Of a stretch of 64,000 bases of DNA, positions 36,463 through 47,424 are shown piece after piece. Numbering within the stretch: the stretch's first letter is position 1; every line of letters starts with the position of its first letter. Source of the stretch: Toxonevra muliebris (lineage: Eukaryota; Arthropoda; Insecta; Diptera; Pallopteridae); assembly GCA_963691655.1 (NCBI GenBank), contig OY829326.1, forward strand, positions 101,307,340-101,371,339, given 5' to 3'. A program made the position numbers and the translations under genes. The notes under the pieces were generated by a model. That model was not told the DNA's origin. It worked only from the letters and a program-made list of their open reading frames with translations, and did not search any database.

Positions 36463-37455
36463 TTATTCTTCAAGGTATTGTCCATCGTTAGCCACGACCT
36501 TTTCCCATCTTTCTGGTAGCATACGGATTCCGTGTCGAAAGAACTCCTTATCTTTTGAGGCTATCCACGAATCGACCCACTTTTTGAGTTCTTCGAAAGA
36601 ACGGAAGTGCTGTTCAGCCAGGCCATGTGTCATCGATCGGAACAAGTGGTAATCAGAAGGAGCAATGTCTGGAGAATACGGCGGGTGGGGTAGCACTTCC
36701 TATTTCAGCGATTCCAAGTATGTTTTTACTTGCCCTGAAACATGCGGCCGAGTATTGTCGTGCTGAAGAATAACTTCGTCGTGTCTATTCTCATATTCTG
36801 GCCTCTTATCCTTTAATGCTCGGCTCAAACGCATCAATTGTAGTCGGTAGCGGTCGCCACTGATCGTTTCATTCGGTTTCAACAGCTCATAATACACGAC
36901 ACCTTTCATATCTCACCAAATACACAGCATGAGCTTGTATCCATGGATGTTCGGCTTTGCCGTTGATGTTAATGCATGTCCGGGCGGTCCCCATGATTTT
37001 TTACGCTTTGGGTTATCGTAACGTACACACTTTTCATCGCCAGTCACAATACGATGCAGAAAACCCTTTCTTTTCTGTCGTTCAATCAGCACCTCAGTAC
37101 GGCACCCAGTTTCCTTGCTTTTGAATCATTCCCAATGCTTTTAATCGTTTAGAAATGGTTGATTGATCAACTCCTAAAGATTCTGCAAGTTCTTGTTGCG
37201 TTTGACATGAATCTTCTTCGAGTAATGCCTTCAATTCTTCATCTTCGAACTTTTTCGGGCCGCCTGAACGTTCCCTGTCTTCAACATCAAAATCACCACT
37301 TTTGAAACGGGCATACCACACCTGACACATTCTAACGTCTATAGCACAGTCAGGATAAGCTTCAGTGAGTAAACGATGTGCTTCAGTTGCGTTTTTCTTT
37401 AAATGGAAGAAGCAAATTAAAACTTCCCGCAAATGTTATTTTGTTGGCACTTTTG
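36463..37455 (-). pseudogene. Mauritiana-type mariner (Mos1-like) transposase, inactivated
   Basis: Read on the minus strand. The N-terminal helix-turn-helix region runs VPTK-stop-HLREVLICFFHLKK to FDVEDRERSGGPKK and LAESLGVDQSTISKRLKALG. WVPY is followed by a stop because about 16 codons are missing there. Then come LHRIVTGDEKC (first Asp; Trp expected after Lys is Cys), PKRKKSWGPPGH, and CIW-stop-D (TGA for Trp). Then VVYYELLKPNE, LQHDNTRPHV (second Asp), ESLK-stop-EVLPH (TAG for Trp, 36700-36702) and YSPDIAPSDYHLF (third Asp), ending LPERWEKVVANDGQYLEE at 36463. The Asp-Asp spacing is 34, the mariner DD34D signature, and wording is close to the mauritiana subfamily. Two of the nonsense codons replace conserved Trp. 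A possible left terminal repeat lies near 36389-36415; the right one is not recognised. Confidence 0.92.
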
Positions 37456-37789
37456 TAAAATTATGAAAATTATTTGACAGATCAATTCTTATAGTATATT
37501 TGAAAAAGTGATATTAGATTTCATTTGATTTAGAGGTGGGGTGGAAGGTAAGAGACCTTCCATAGCACTCAGTCTTTTAGAAAATTGTTGCTCAGATAGA
37601 GGAAATAAAAAAAATACTATTATAATGTAATAATATTACCATATATGGAAAACCGTTTCTTATATTAAATATTGTAAATTTGTATGAATCAAAAAATAAA
37701 TTTCTCCTACCGATGAATCTGTTAAAAATATGCAACTTCTGAAGCCACTAAAAAATTAATTTTAAATATGTATGTGTAAATTAATACCA

Positions 37790-38140
37790 ATAAATGTTTT
37801 GAATCTTAAAGTTTTTACTTGGAAAACACACAATTTGGTATGTAAAAAACACATTTGATATGTTTTGTCAAAACCAATGTGTATTTTATACATGTCGTAT
37901 TCGTTGAAATTACTTATACATTATGTATTTTCTAAAATTTTTTGTTACACACTAAATGTGTATATTTTTATACATCAAATTTTTTACACATTCTTTTTAA
38001 AATTTCAAGAAATATCATAGCGAACTCGTTGCCTATATTAAAAAAAAATTGCATTTCTTATAGATAATCTATTAATCAAACAAATTTCATCTTCGACTGC
38101 TGGATCATAAATTTCTGAAGAATACAACATAGAAATAAGT
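37790..38140. repeat. CACATT-T-AATGTG word array, block 2a
   Basis: Words such as AAACACATTTGATATG, ACACTAAATGTGTATA and TTTTACACATTC recur. It is the same family as 22100-23460. The block is interrupted at 38141 by a SINE. Confidence 0.68.
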
Positions 38141-38153
38141 TGAAATATGTGTA

Positions 38154-38465
38154 GGTTAGGTTAGGTTGGAGTGGCTGGCGAGAGACACACTTGGGCCTGA
38201 ACGGCCCATTGTGATACCACATAGTTGGACCTACAGTTTAACGCCGATTCCGAACGGCGGTGTGGCAATTTTTTATCGGCTTGGTGGTTTTGCCATTACC
38301 AACCAATGTGTGTACTTGTACACTATCTTATAATTCTCATACACTTCATATTGATAGTGAATATAAGAAAGTAATGAAAATTAACCACCAGACGAAGACG
38401 GGAATCGAACCCGAACCTCCCAGATGAAAGTCTAGTGCACTATCCACTAGGCTATCGAGGTCGTC
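38154..38465 (-). mobile_element. tRNA-derived SINE with LINE-like tail
   Basis: The element is 312 bp, on the minus strand, with a 13-bp target site duplication TGAAATATGTGTA at 38141-38153 and 38466-38478. Its 5' end (38465 downwards) is tRNA-related: an A box TAGCCTAGTGG at 38454-38444 and a perfect B box GGTTCGATTCC at 38411-38401, the internal promoter of RNA polymerase III. A unique body follows, and then a 3' tail with AATCGGCGTTAAACTGTAGG and TGTGGTATCACAATGGGCCG, ending in AACCTAACCTAACC. The tail from GGTATC to the end matches the end of the LINE at 9053-10038. A 5'-truncated relative lies at 59085-59158. It is inserted in the CACATT word array. Confidence 0.92.
38391..38465 (-). 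ncRNA. tRNA-like head of the SINE (not a functional tRNA)
   Basis: Read on the minus strand from GACGACCTCG. The acceptor ends pair at only five of seven positions (GACGA with TCGTC). The T arm is good (CGGG-TTCGATT-CCCG). The anticodon arm fits CTAGA/TCTGG with a six-base loop CTTTCA, one base short, so the anticodon is uncertain (TTC is the closest reading). The pol III A and B boxes are intact, so it could promote transcription, but loop length and mismatches speak against a working tRNA. Confidence 0.75.
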
Positions 38466-38478
38466 TGAAATATGTGTA

Positions 38479-39255
38479 AAAACACAACAAATATTGTAGT
38501 GAAGCTGAAGGTTTTTACTATAAAATTTTTTTTTTTTTTTTGTGCAAAAATTTTATTTTATTGCAATCTATAACAATATGGACATTTAACAATATTTTTA
38601 GTTTCAGTAATATATAAATAATAAATGTTTAATTAATTTAGGACATGGATGGTATGTTTCCAGTGACACATTCGTATTATTAAAGTTCATTAAGTTTTTT
38701 ACTATAAAAATTTTTAATATACAAAAATACACAAGTGAAATATTTTTCTTAAAAACAATATGGAGTTGTTATATTAAATATGGTAATTGGCACAGATTTA
38801 TGTGTAATTTCACTATTAACCTTCAAACACATTTGATTTTTTTGTTACACATCAAATGTGTATTTTTTTCAATTGTGTATTTTTACACATTTTGTCTAAT
38901 ATTAATGTAATTGCCATGGGCAGAACAGTTACCTAGTTTATATATTGTAATTGTTTTATTGTAAATGTTATTCCTTCAACTCTTCAGTTTCTCAAAAATA
39001 TAACTCCTGAATCACTCAAAAATGGAACTAAGAAATTAAATCTAATATGTGTAAAAACACAAAAATAAATGTGTTGAATTTGCTGGCTTTTTACCTGAAA
39101 AATACATTTTAAAAATAAGTACTTGTTATGTTTTCTCCAAACAATGTGTATTTTTGTCATACACATACCAATTATCACATATATTTGTGTAATTTAACTA
39201 TAGAATATATATTTTTTATGGCACACTTAAAATTTTTTTACACATTAAATGTGTA
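38479..39255. repeat. CACATT-T-AATGTG word array, block 2b
   Basis: Clear words include TTACACATCAAATGTGTATT (near 38844), TTTTACACATTTTG and ACACATTAAATGTGTAAAAA (near 39239). It continues the block before the SINE and is broken again by a LINE at about 39256. Confidence 0.68.
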
Positions 39256-40715
39256 AAAAAGGAAGGTCAAACATCTTGGGGTAACCTTAGATAGTAAACT
39301 AACTTAGAACGACCATGTTAAGGACAAGATCCAGAAGGCTAAGAGGGTTTTGTTTCAGTGCAGACGAGTTTGTGGCCTCAAATGGGGTATATCCTCTGAG
39401 GCCTCAAAATGGGTCTACACTATGATGGTTAGACCTATCATCACGTATGCCTCGGTGATCTGATGGCCGAAAGTAACCATTAAAAGTATGCTGGATAGAG
39501 TCCAACGGTTGGCGTGTATTGGTATAACTGGTGCAATGCGCACCAGACCATACGCTATGATAAGCTTGCTGCCACTAGATTTAGCAATAAAGAAAATGGC
39601 AGCAACTACAACCCTTAGGATGTTGAGGAATGCCACATGGCATAACATGCGAATCCTAGATATCTTATACAAAGATATTCAGGAGACGCGTATGCCTATA
39701 GACGGCATGAAAAAAGTCAAAATAATTGAGAAACGTTATAAGACTCAGATAGCGGATGGAACCGTCAACGTGGAAGTTGAGGATAGCGATATCAGGATTT
39801 TCACTGATGGTTCTCTGCTGGAAGGTAGAGCTGGGCAGGTATTTTCTCAGATGAGTTAAATTTGTCATGTGTTCTACGGTTGGGAAAATATGTGTCCGTC
39901 TATCAGGCAGAGATGCTGGGTTTAGTGCATGCACTGGACCACCTTATTGAGAATCAGGTCAATGGCAAGAGAATTGTCATTGCCCTTGACAATCAGTCGG
40001 TGATTAAGTGAATGCAGCGGACAGATATAACCTCTAGGTTGGCCTTGGAGTGCATCCAAAAACTCAACGAGTGCGCTCGTGTAAACGAGCTTATTTTGAT
40101 GTGGGTGAGGGAACATTCAGGCATAGAGCAAAATGAAACTGCTGATCTTTTGGCTGAAAGAGGTTCAGCAGCCGAATTTTGTGAACCAGAACCATGCATC
40201 GCCATTAGTGATGGATTGGTGGAAGGCCTGATAAAACAGTGGATTAAATCTGAACATTGTAAAAGATGGAAAGATGCCACTGACTGCAGGCAGGCAAAGA
40301 CGACCGTGAAGTGGTTGTGCTGTGAGTCAGCCAAAGTCGTCGGACTAAACCTGAAGACTTTGAGCTGGCTAAAAGCGCTGACTAAAGATCACGGTCCCTT
40401 CAGGTATCACCTCAAGAAGATGAAACTTGTTGAGGATGATACCTGTAGGTTGTGGAACAGGCGGCGTAATTACTGTGCCCATGCCCAGCATTGACGAGCT
40501 GAAGGTTGGCAATCTTGGGTCATCGATACGTTGATGAATCTGAGATTGGCCACCTGGTCTATAACGATATGATCGCGTTGACGCAGGATGCCGATACTCG
40601 GAGCATGTTCGTTTACGAGTGCTTAGAGTAGAGGCATCAGGCGGTAGGGGACGAAAAGGGACCCACCTGGGTTTGATTCGGCTAATCCCCGAACTAATAA
40701 TAATAAAAAAAAAAA
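39256..40715 (+). mobile_element. Second LINE lineage, 5'-truncated, with TAA-repeat tail
   Basis: The copy holds the last part of a reverse transcriptase, an RNase H domain and a 3' UTR that includes TTTGATTCGGCTAATCCCC and ends in (TAA)n followed by an A-run (about 40695-40715). Short TAA repeats at the 3' end are known from I-type LINEs. It lies within the CACATT word array, whose words adjoin both ends. A target site duplication could not be fixed because both flanks are A-rich. Its protein differs clearly from that of the LINE at 9053, so it is a separate family. Confidence 0.82.
39258..40493 (+). pseudogene. LINE reverse transcriptase end plus RNase H, broken
   Basis: From 39265 the plus strand gives VKHLGVTLDSKLT-stop-NDHVKDKI, then MMVRPIITYASVI-stop-WPK, LDRVQRLACIGITGAMRT and LLPLDLAIKKMAA, typical of the thumb region. 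RNase H follows: Asp in IFTDGSLLEGRAG (about 39800), a frameshift near 39840, Glu in VYQAEMLGLVHAL (about 39905), Asp in IVIALDNQSVIK (about 39985), a TGA at 40009-40011, and Asp in NETADLLAERG. The C-terminal zinc-knuckle is decayed: TCRLWNRRRNYCAHAQH, with the usual Cys pattern lost, then a stop at about 40493. At least four lesions, so it makes no working protein. Confidence 0.85.
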
Positions 40716-41265
40716 TGTATATTTTTCACATTTCATAGAAAATTACTATAAATATCATGGAAAGCAATTGTCTATATTAATGTAGTAATTGTTTAAAATT
40801 GTTAATCAAAAAGCTCATAAATTTCTTATAAACTCAACTTTCATTTCAACTCTTGATTCGTCTAAGAAAGTGTTTTTAACTCCATTCCTTGTCTAAGAAA
40901 TTAATTGAAAAACAATAAATATAGTAAATTTGCAAACTTTTTGAATTGAAAATAAATTTGTATGTGTAAATTTACACAGATTCATACGTATGTTGTGGAG
41001 TTTCACTCCGCAATATTTATTTTTTCAAACATTTGGTTGTCTTTTACACATCATGATGCATAGTAGATCTGCTGTGGATCAGCCACCTTAACCAACCAAC
41101 TAACCAACACATCAAAACTGTAAATACCTCGATTTGATGTATTTTGAAGAAATTTCATAGGTAATCAATACAATACAAATAGGAAAGAAATGTCTTAATC
41201 AAATACAGTAAATATTTTTGAATTATAATTTCGGTTCCCTTTAAATTCACACATTTTATGTGTAC
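40716..41265. repeat. CACATT-T-AATGTG word array, block 2c
   Basis: Words such as ATTTTTCACATTTCATAG, TTTACACATC and TCACACATTTTATGTGTAC continue the array after the LINE. Copies are sparser than in the first block. Confidence 0.55.
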
Positions 41266-43920
41266 TTCATATAATTAAACTTTGTAAAGTCAACTTAAAT
41301 CATGTATAAGTCGTTGCGAACCGACTATAGTGAGCACACTTATGTAGGCATTACTTATTTTCTCCAAATGTTTACTGTTTGGTGAAGTTATTGCATGAAT
41401 GAAAAGAAAAAAAAAGGTGATAAGATTGTGATGGTGTTGGTATTTAGATGTCGACACTTTCTTTCTTGTTACACACATGCATCAACATCAATTTTAAATG
41501 CAAATCTTTTTGCAAAAAAAAAAAAAAAAAAGTTGTTGGCTGCGTTTGGATATGTAGAAACGCATGTGTTATTACAGTAACAACGAAATTGACTAGACAT
41601 GCAGTCATTTTCATTTTTGTATATACTTTTTACATTACTTACACTCTTTTCAAAACAATTGACAGATACGCAATCACTTTACTTATTACTAACCACTTCC
41701 ACTACTCCTCCACTAACCACTACTCCATTCAGCATCAAGCTATTTCACTACTACATTGCGACAACATTTTCTTCAATCTATATTTGTGCATATACACTAC
41801 TCTACTCTACTTCACTCACTCACTTAAAAAAAAAAAAAATTATAATAAAAACTGGTAGACAATTGAAAAAAACATTGAAAAGGTAAGATAGTGAAAAGTG
41901 TTGCCGTTGTTGCGAAAAAGAAAAAAATTACAAAAGGAAAACAAGCAAATTTTCCGGTGTTTTTTCAATAGATTTTTGTTTCATTTTTTTTTTTTTTTTG
42001 TAATGTTTGATGTTTGTCTTGGCGTTAAAACTTCCTTGAAATTTTGATATGATTTTTCTGCTTTTTTTTTTGTTTGAATCTGAATTGTTTTTGTGTGTTA
42101 TGTTGAGGAAATTGATACTTTGAAGTTTCGTTTTTGTTTTCTGTCGTTATCAAACACTGAGCTGAGCTGAGTTGTGCCTATTCAATATCTGCTGGAATGA
42201 ATACTAAAAAAAATTGCATTCAAATGAAGCACAGAAACAGAAAATGAAATATTTTGTATTTTTTTACAATTACTTCACAAGTTTCACTCACAATCTATCG
42301 ATCTTTAACATAAAAAATTGTATTGTAACCACACAATGACACTTAATTAAATATCAAAGCCACAAATTAATATTTAAAGCTAAAAAATGTGAAATGAATA
42401 ATAAAAAAAATAACAATATTATTAATCATATTTTAAACAAAATTTAATACTTTTTTACAATATACAATTTCATATATATCAAAGTTGAATTTGAATTTTT
42501 TGACATTTAAGGTTAAGAATTTAATGTTTTTTTTTTTAATTTTAATACTTTTTTATGTTATGTACCTTCCCTTTCAATTATCTATGGCATGCATTTTGCT
42601 TCTAAGAAATACTAAATATTTCTCACTTTTAGCCATTAGTTTATTTACTTTCGCCCTTGTCTAAAAATTTAATCTGTCGCTCTTGTTGTTGTGCATTGTA
42701 CACATTTAACCACAACTTGACACTTAACTAAATGCTGTCAACACTCGAGAGCTTTGTATCACTATCATTATACCCTGTAGATACTTACTTGCATATATGT
42801 TAAAAATACTATATTTATACATGTATAGTATGTGCATAATAATGAGGGTGAAATCAAATGCTACCACCAAATGTTTATTATGGTATATAACCAAGTCAAC
42901 TATAAACTTGACACTTTTCATGCTACTGCTATTTTTGCATATACCTTTTCACTTTTAATTGTGTTTTCTCTTTTCTCCCCTTGTATACTCATTGGCTACT
43001 TTGATTTTCTTTATGCTAACTATTTAGCTACTTAATTTCATTGTAATCTGCACGTAATACCTTCTTATCTTTTTATGCTGGTATTTTTTTTGCATTTTTC
43101 CGTAAGTACTTTTCTTTCAATCTCTTGATACTTAATGAAATCATCACCTTTAACTGTTATTTATATGTATAATAAGCTGACGTTTTTACTTTTAATTGAT
43201 ATCCATTTGCTTTTGAATTAGTTAAGTGAGGTTAATAGAAAGTACCCAGAAAAACTGCGAGACCACAGAAGGCATAAATTTGTTTCACAATGATGCCCCT
43301 ATACACTGTGGAATCCTTAACACCCGCGAAACAGATCTCCTCAAATATCTATTCATCCTAAAACCACTCAGTATGAACCTTACAAAGTCTTTTTCCTCCA
43401 GTTCTACAAATAATCTGCCTCCTAAGAAACGGAGTCGACGGATCTAGAGATTGGGGCATTCGCAGAGAAAGCTATGAATGGTCTGCTTTTGAGTTAATGG
43501 TAAATTTATTTTATAAAATTATTTCAACGCTAGCACCATCAAACAAAAAATCGCCGCTACAATCACTCATTCTATTTTACTCAATAAAGATTGCAATGTC
43601 TTGGATCAAACCAAATTTCAAATGTTTTCGTAAATTTTTTTCCTTCCCAATTCTCGTAGTTTGAGCTTCTCCACCAACTCTCAATTTCTTTGCTTAGTTC
43701 TGTCGTTATAACTAGAGTATAGTATATCATCGTAACATTTCTCTAACTGTTCCTTATCATTTAGCTTGGTTAGGCACTATTATAGAAAGTGCAGTAGTCA
43801 TTATCGGGGTTGTTTGCCTATCCAATCTGGAATTCATTTCTTAGGCTGCTTAGTCTATTTATAGCTAAAACCTTCAAACTTTTTGAAATCTGCATTATTC
43901 AATATAATAAAAATACTTTA
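41266..43920. other. Non-coding DNA, no gene seen
   Basis: A+T-rich, with an A-run at about 41514-41531, CTAC/ACTAC-rich sequence at 41690-41830 and T-runs near 41984. A frame at 43226-43447 shows no family I recognise. No terminal repeats noticed. Confidence 0.5.
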
Positions 43921-43927
43921 AGAATAA

Positions 43928-45120
43928 GTAATGTCTTGGTAATGCCTGTTTGGCAGCTGCTATACTTTTTCTACTGGGTCTATTGTTAGTTACAACCACG
44001 AAACATTCAAAATGTGCGTGATTCTTTACAAGAACGTAGGTAAGGCCTTGGTAATGTGTATATTAAACTTTGGAAATTAAAATGTTTGTAAGATTAGCAA
44101 TGCCCATCCAGCATGAATTTAATTTTTTTTTGTTAAATCACTTTATATAGCATTTAAAATCATTTTATACTGTTTCAATGTATTTTTTTGCTGGTAAGGT
44201 CTTGGTAATGTCTGTAAGTCTATAATTTCCTTTTCTTAATCGTTTTTCATCGACAATGCGTTAGTAATAGCTAGCACCTCAATTATTCGTATTCTACTAG
44301 GTCTATTCGAAATTATAACCTTAAACGAGTAAAAATTTTCATTATTCTTTGCAAGACTAATGTTTCAGTGATTGGTAAGTCCCTGGTAATGTCTAAGTGC
44401 ATTACACTTTACAATTTTATTAAGTCTTTTTGCTACTAGAATTTTAAAAGGTCAAAAATGTGCTTTATTGTATGCAAAACTTATAATTCAGAGGTCGGTA
44501 AGATCCTGGTAGCAATACTTACTCACAGGGCTTTACCTATCTACAGAGCTTTTTGGTTACTAGAATCTTATTGTAAAATGTTGGAACTTTTATATGAAAA
44601 TGAGTATTTTTAGGTTCGGAGAAAAGCCCGTGCAGACTAATCTTCAAAACATGTGCTCTTTTTTTGGCTTTTTTATACAATCTAACAGTTTTACTTTACT
44701 GGTAAAGCCTTAGTAATGGCTTTGAATCTAAAATTAACTTATCTTACTAGGTATAATAATGCTAACAATTTGCAAAATCCTCAAACTATACAAAATAAAT
44801 GATTTCAGAGGTCGGTAAGGCCTTGGTGATGCATGTTTAGCTTAGACTTTTTCTGTTTACTTTTGGTGATTTTAGGTTTAAATGTTCAAAATGTTTGAAA
44901 CTGCATTATTCCATGTATAATATTATTTTTTTAGAATGATGTAATAAATTTCAGGGGTAAAGAAGGGCCTTGGTAATGCCTGTCAGGCTTGAACTTTACT
45001 TTTTTTATTCGTTCTATTGGTTGCTATAACATTAAAAGATTTGACATATGTTTGATTATATGAAATACAAATGTTTTTTGGTGCAGGTAAGGGGTTGGTA
45101 ATGCCTATGTTTGTCTTCTC
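43928..45120. repeat. Tandem array keyed on GGTAAGGCCTTGGTAATGCC
   Basis: The word (or close variants) recurs at about 43928, 44039, 44193, 44374, 44495, 44700, 44814, 44956 and 45086, plus a weak one near 44258. Spacing is mostly 110-155 bp with one gap of about 205. Between the words related filler repeats: CTTTACTTTTTCTACTAGGTCTA-like, then AACCTTAAAA and CAAAATGTT, then TTGCAAAACTAATGTTTCAGAGGTC-like. Copies are diverged, so this is an old satellite-like array of about 9-10 units. Confidence 0.78.
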
Positions 45121-45129
45121 TTACTTTTT

Positions 45130-45680
45130 CTCTTCTAAAATAGCTTTAGAAATTTTGCAAGGGACTGTATACTTAAAGCACACTTTAGGAAGAGTTACGC
45201 TTAGTCTTAGGATTTAACATTTTAAAAATTAGAAATACCGAGGAGATTCCATTAAAGAATTAACCAAACTAATCTTCTAACAATCATAATTCATTCATTC
45301 CTATTGCAGTTATTGCATTTAAACTGGCACTACCCTAAAATGTTTCCATCTATCATTGATACATGAATTTTTAACACACATTGTTTGAAATATTTACAAA
45401 AATACAAGAACAGATGCTCAACATTAATATTGATGCATTTATATTTCCATTTAGAGCGATGTACATATTGCAAATCAAAGGGCAACATATCTTGATTATA
45501 TAGAGAACATATGGATTGAATGAATTTGAAAAAAAAAAACAAAAATGAAAACGAAAACGAAAGCAAATAGTGCAATGTCGGAAAATTCTATAAAAGAAAA
45601 ACAGCAAAAATTATCACGTTCGTTTAATTAAATTTCCGGTATTTGTTTTCTTTTTTTATATTAAATGCATATAAGAACAT
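45130..45680. other. Non-coding DNA, no gene seen
   Basis: No coding similarity or repeat structure noticed beyond short A-runs. Confidence 0.45.
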
Positions 45681-45685
45681 ATATA

Positions 45686-45892
45686 CAGTAGATTTCGCTT
45701 AAAGCAAACTTCAAGTAACCGGCGAATATGATTCGTTATAAGTAAACCGAAAGTTCGCTTTAACCGGGTACAGTTTAATTTAAAAAAAAAAATTGTTTTA
45801 AGTTAAAGAAGAAATATATTGGTACTTTTTCAATTGGTTCATTGTAATCGAAAGTCCGTTTCAAACAAGTACGTTATAAGCGAAACGCACTG
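45686..45892. mobile_element. Short MITE with CAGT-type inverted ends
   Basis: The 207-bp element begins CAGTAGATTTCGCTTAAAGC and ends with the complement of CAGTGCGTTTCGCTTATAAC. About 19 of 26 terminal bases match. TA lies before the left end; the right end is followed by TG, which merges into a (TG)n run. Internal TTCGCTTTAA and GTTATAAG words repeat the ends. It has no coding capacity. The ends resemble pogo-type termini, so mobilisation by a pogo transposase is inferred. Confidence 0.72.
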
Positions 45893-47420
45893 TGTGTGTG
45901 TGTGTGTTTGTATGTGAATTTTTAGTTGAGTGCATACATTGGCAGCATTATTGACATTTGCAGCAGCAATTTAAACAAAACTATAATTTCGGCATTGACC
46001 GTTCAATTTATTCCAGCAGAAATTTTAATAGAATGATTTTTAATACTAGAAAAAGAAAAGCGTAGTAGAAAAAAAACTCGAATGAAAATGAAATGTTTGG
46101 TTTTTTTTTTTTGGTTTTCTTTTTCTTTGTGGTTTACAAAATATAGACAGACACATGTGCTCGGTATATTTGTAATTTATACTTTCATTTAATGGCAGGC
46201 TGCTGTCTGAATGAATGCATGCTTCTATGACTGGCTACTAGCTAGCTAACTAGCTTGCTTGCATGCCCCGTCGTAATGGTTGCTTGCTACTCATTGATTA
46301 ACTCTGGCTGAATGTATTTTCTACTGCTTGCATGTCCCCCTGCACATAATCATGCCACAATTTTTCAATCAGAATTATTGCTATATCAAAAAAAAAAAAA
46401 AAACTCATACAAATTTAATGCAAATCACGTAAAAATTAAAAAAAAAAAAAATAAGCAGCAATTGCAGCAACGAACAAACGCACACATTCATGCGTAAATT
46501 GTTGCATTGCAGGCTTTCTGGTTAGTTGCTGCAACAGCATATGTTGTTGTTGCTGTTGTTTTTGATTCAATTTACTTCATTCATGCATTTGAGCTTTTTT
46601 TTTTTTTTTTGTTGCTTTTCTTTCAAATTGATTCATTCATTCATTAAATAATTTTGTTTTTGTTTTTAATACTGGAAAAAAAAAGTTTTATATTGCCTGT
46701 TTGCTTTCTTTAATATGGATGTGTGTGTTGGGGCTTTTCTGTCTGTCTGTCTGTCTGTTTATTTGCCTGCTTCATTTGCTTTAGCATTTCATGTAGAATA
46801 TTTATAAGTTCTGTGTTTTCTTTCTTCTGGTTGAAGAAATTTAAATTCACAATATTAAAAATTATGCAGACACGCGTTGAAAATGAAACACACACACACA
46901 CACACATACGCATTTACAATTACTAAATTTAAAACTTGCTGCATTTATGCGATAATTAAAATTCAAGTTTCGAATTTGTGTATGTATTTTTTTTTCTGAA
47001 GTTTGTGTGCGTTTTGATTTTTTAAATGTTTTCCTGAAATAAAAGCCAATAAAAAAATTTTGTCAATTCTTCTTTTATGTTTGTAGATGTTTTTGAGTAT
47101 GTGTGTGGGTAGACTGCATGTGTACATTTATACATTCATACAAAATAAGAAAAAATTAAAATGACTGTTTGATTTTGATTTCATGTTTTTTATTTTATTC
47201 GTTTTTTAAAGTTCTAGCGCCCAATTTTTCGTTTGTTTGTAACTTCAATCTAAAATCTTTTAGTTTTTTTTATGTGTGTGTTTGTTGGTTGCTATGTGTG
47301 GGTGTAGATTTCATGTTTTAGATTTTTTTATTTGTCATTTTTATTGGTCTTGCTGTTTCTTTCCTTTCTTTTTTTTTTTTTTTTTGTACTGGACAAATTA
47401 AAATTTTAAAGCTATAAAAA
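45893..47420. other. Non-coding DNA with simple repeats
   Basis: Contains (TG)n directly after 45892, A-runs near 46388 and 46438, TTGTTGTTGCTG near 46543, a (TCTG)n tract at 46739-46759 and a (CA)n tract at about 46889-46906. No coding similarity. Confidence 0.55.
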
Positions 47421-47424
47421 ATTA

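Noticed and set aside
38391..38465. Functional tRNA gene on the minus strand
   Set aside because: A and B boxes are good but the anticodon loop is one base short and the acceptor stem has mismatches. It is the head of a SINE with a target duplication.
43226..43447. A 73-codon frame with a Lys/Arg-rich end (PPKKRSRR)
   Set aside because: The ending looks like a nuclear localisation signal but the rest matches nothing I know, and neighbouring sequence has no coding signal. A LINE scrap is possible but unsupported.
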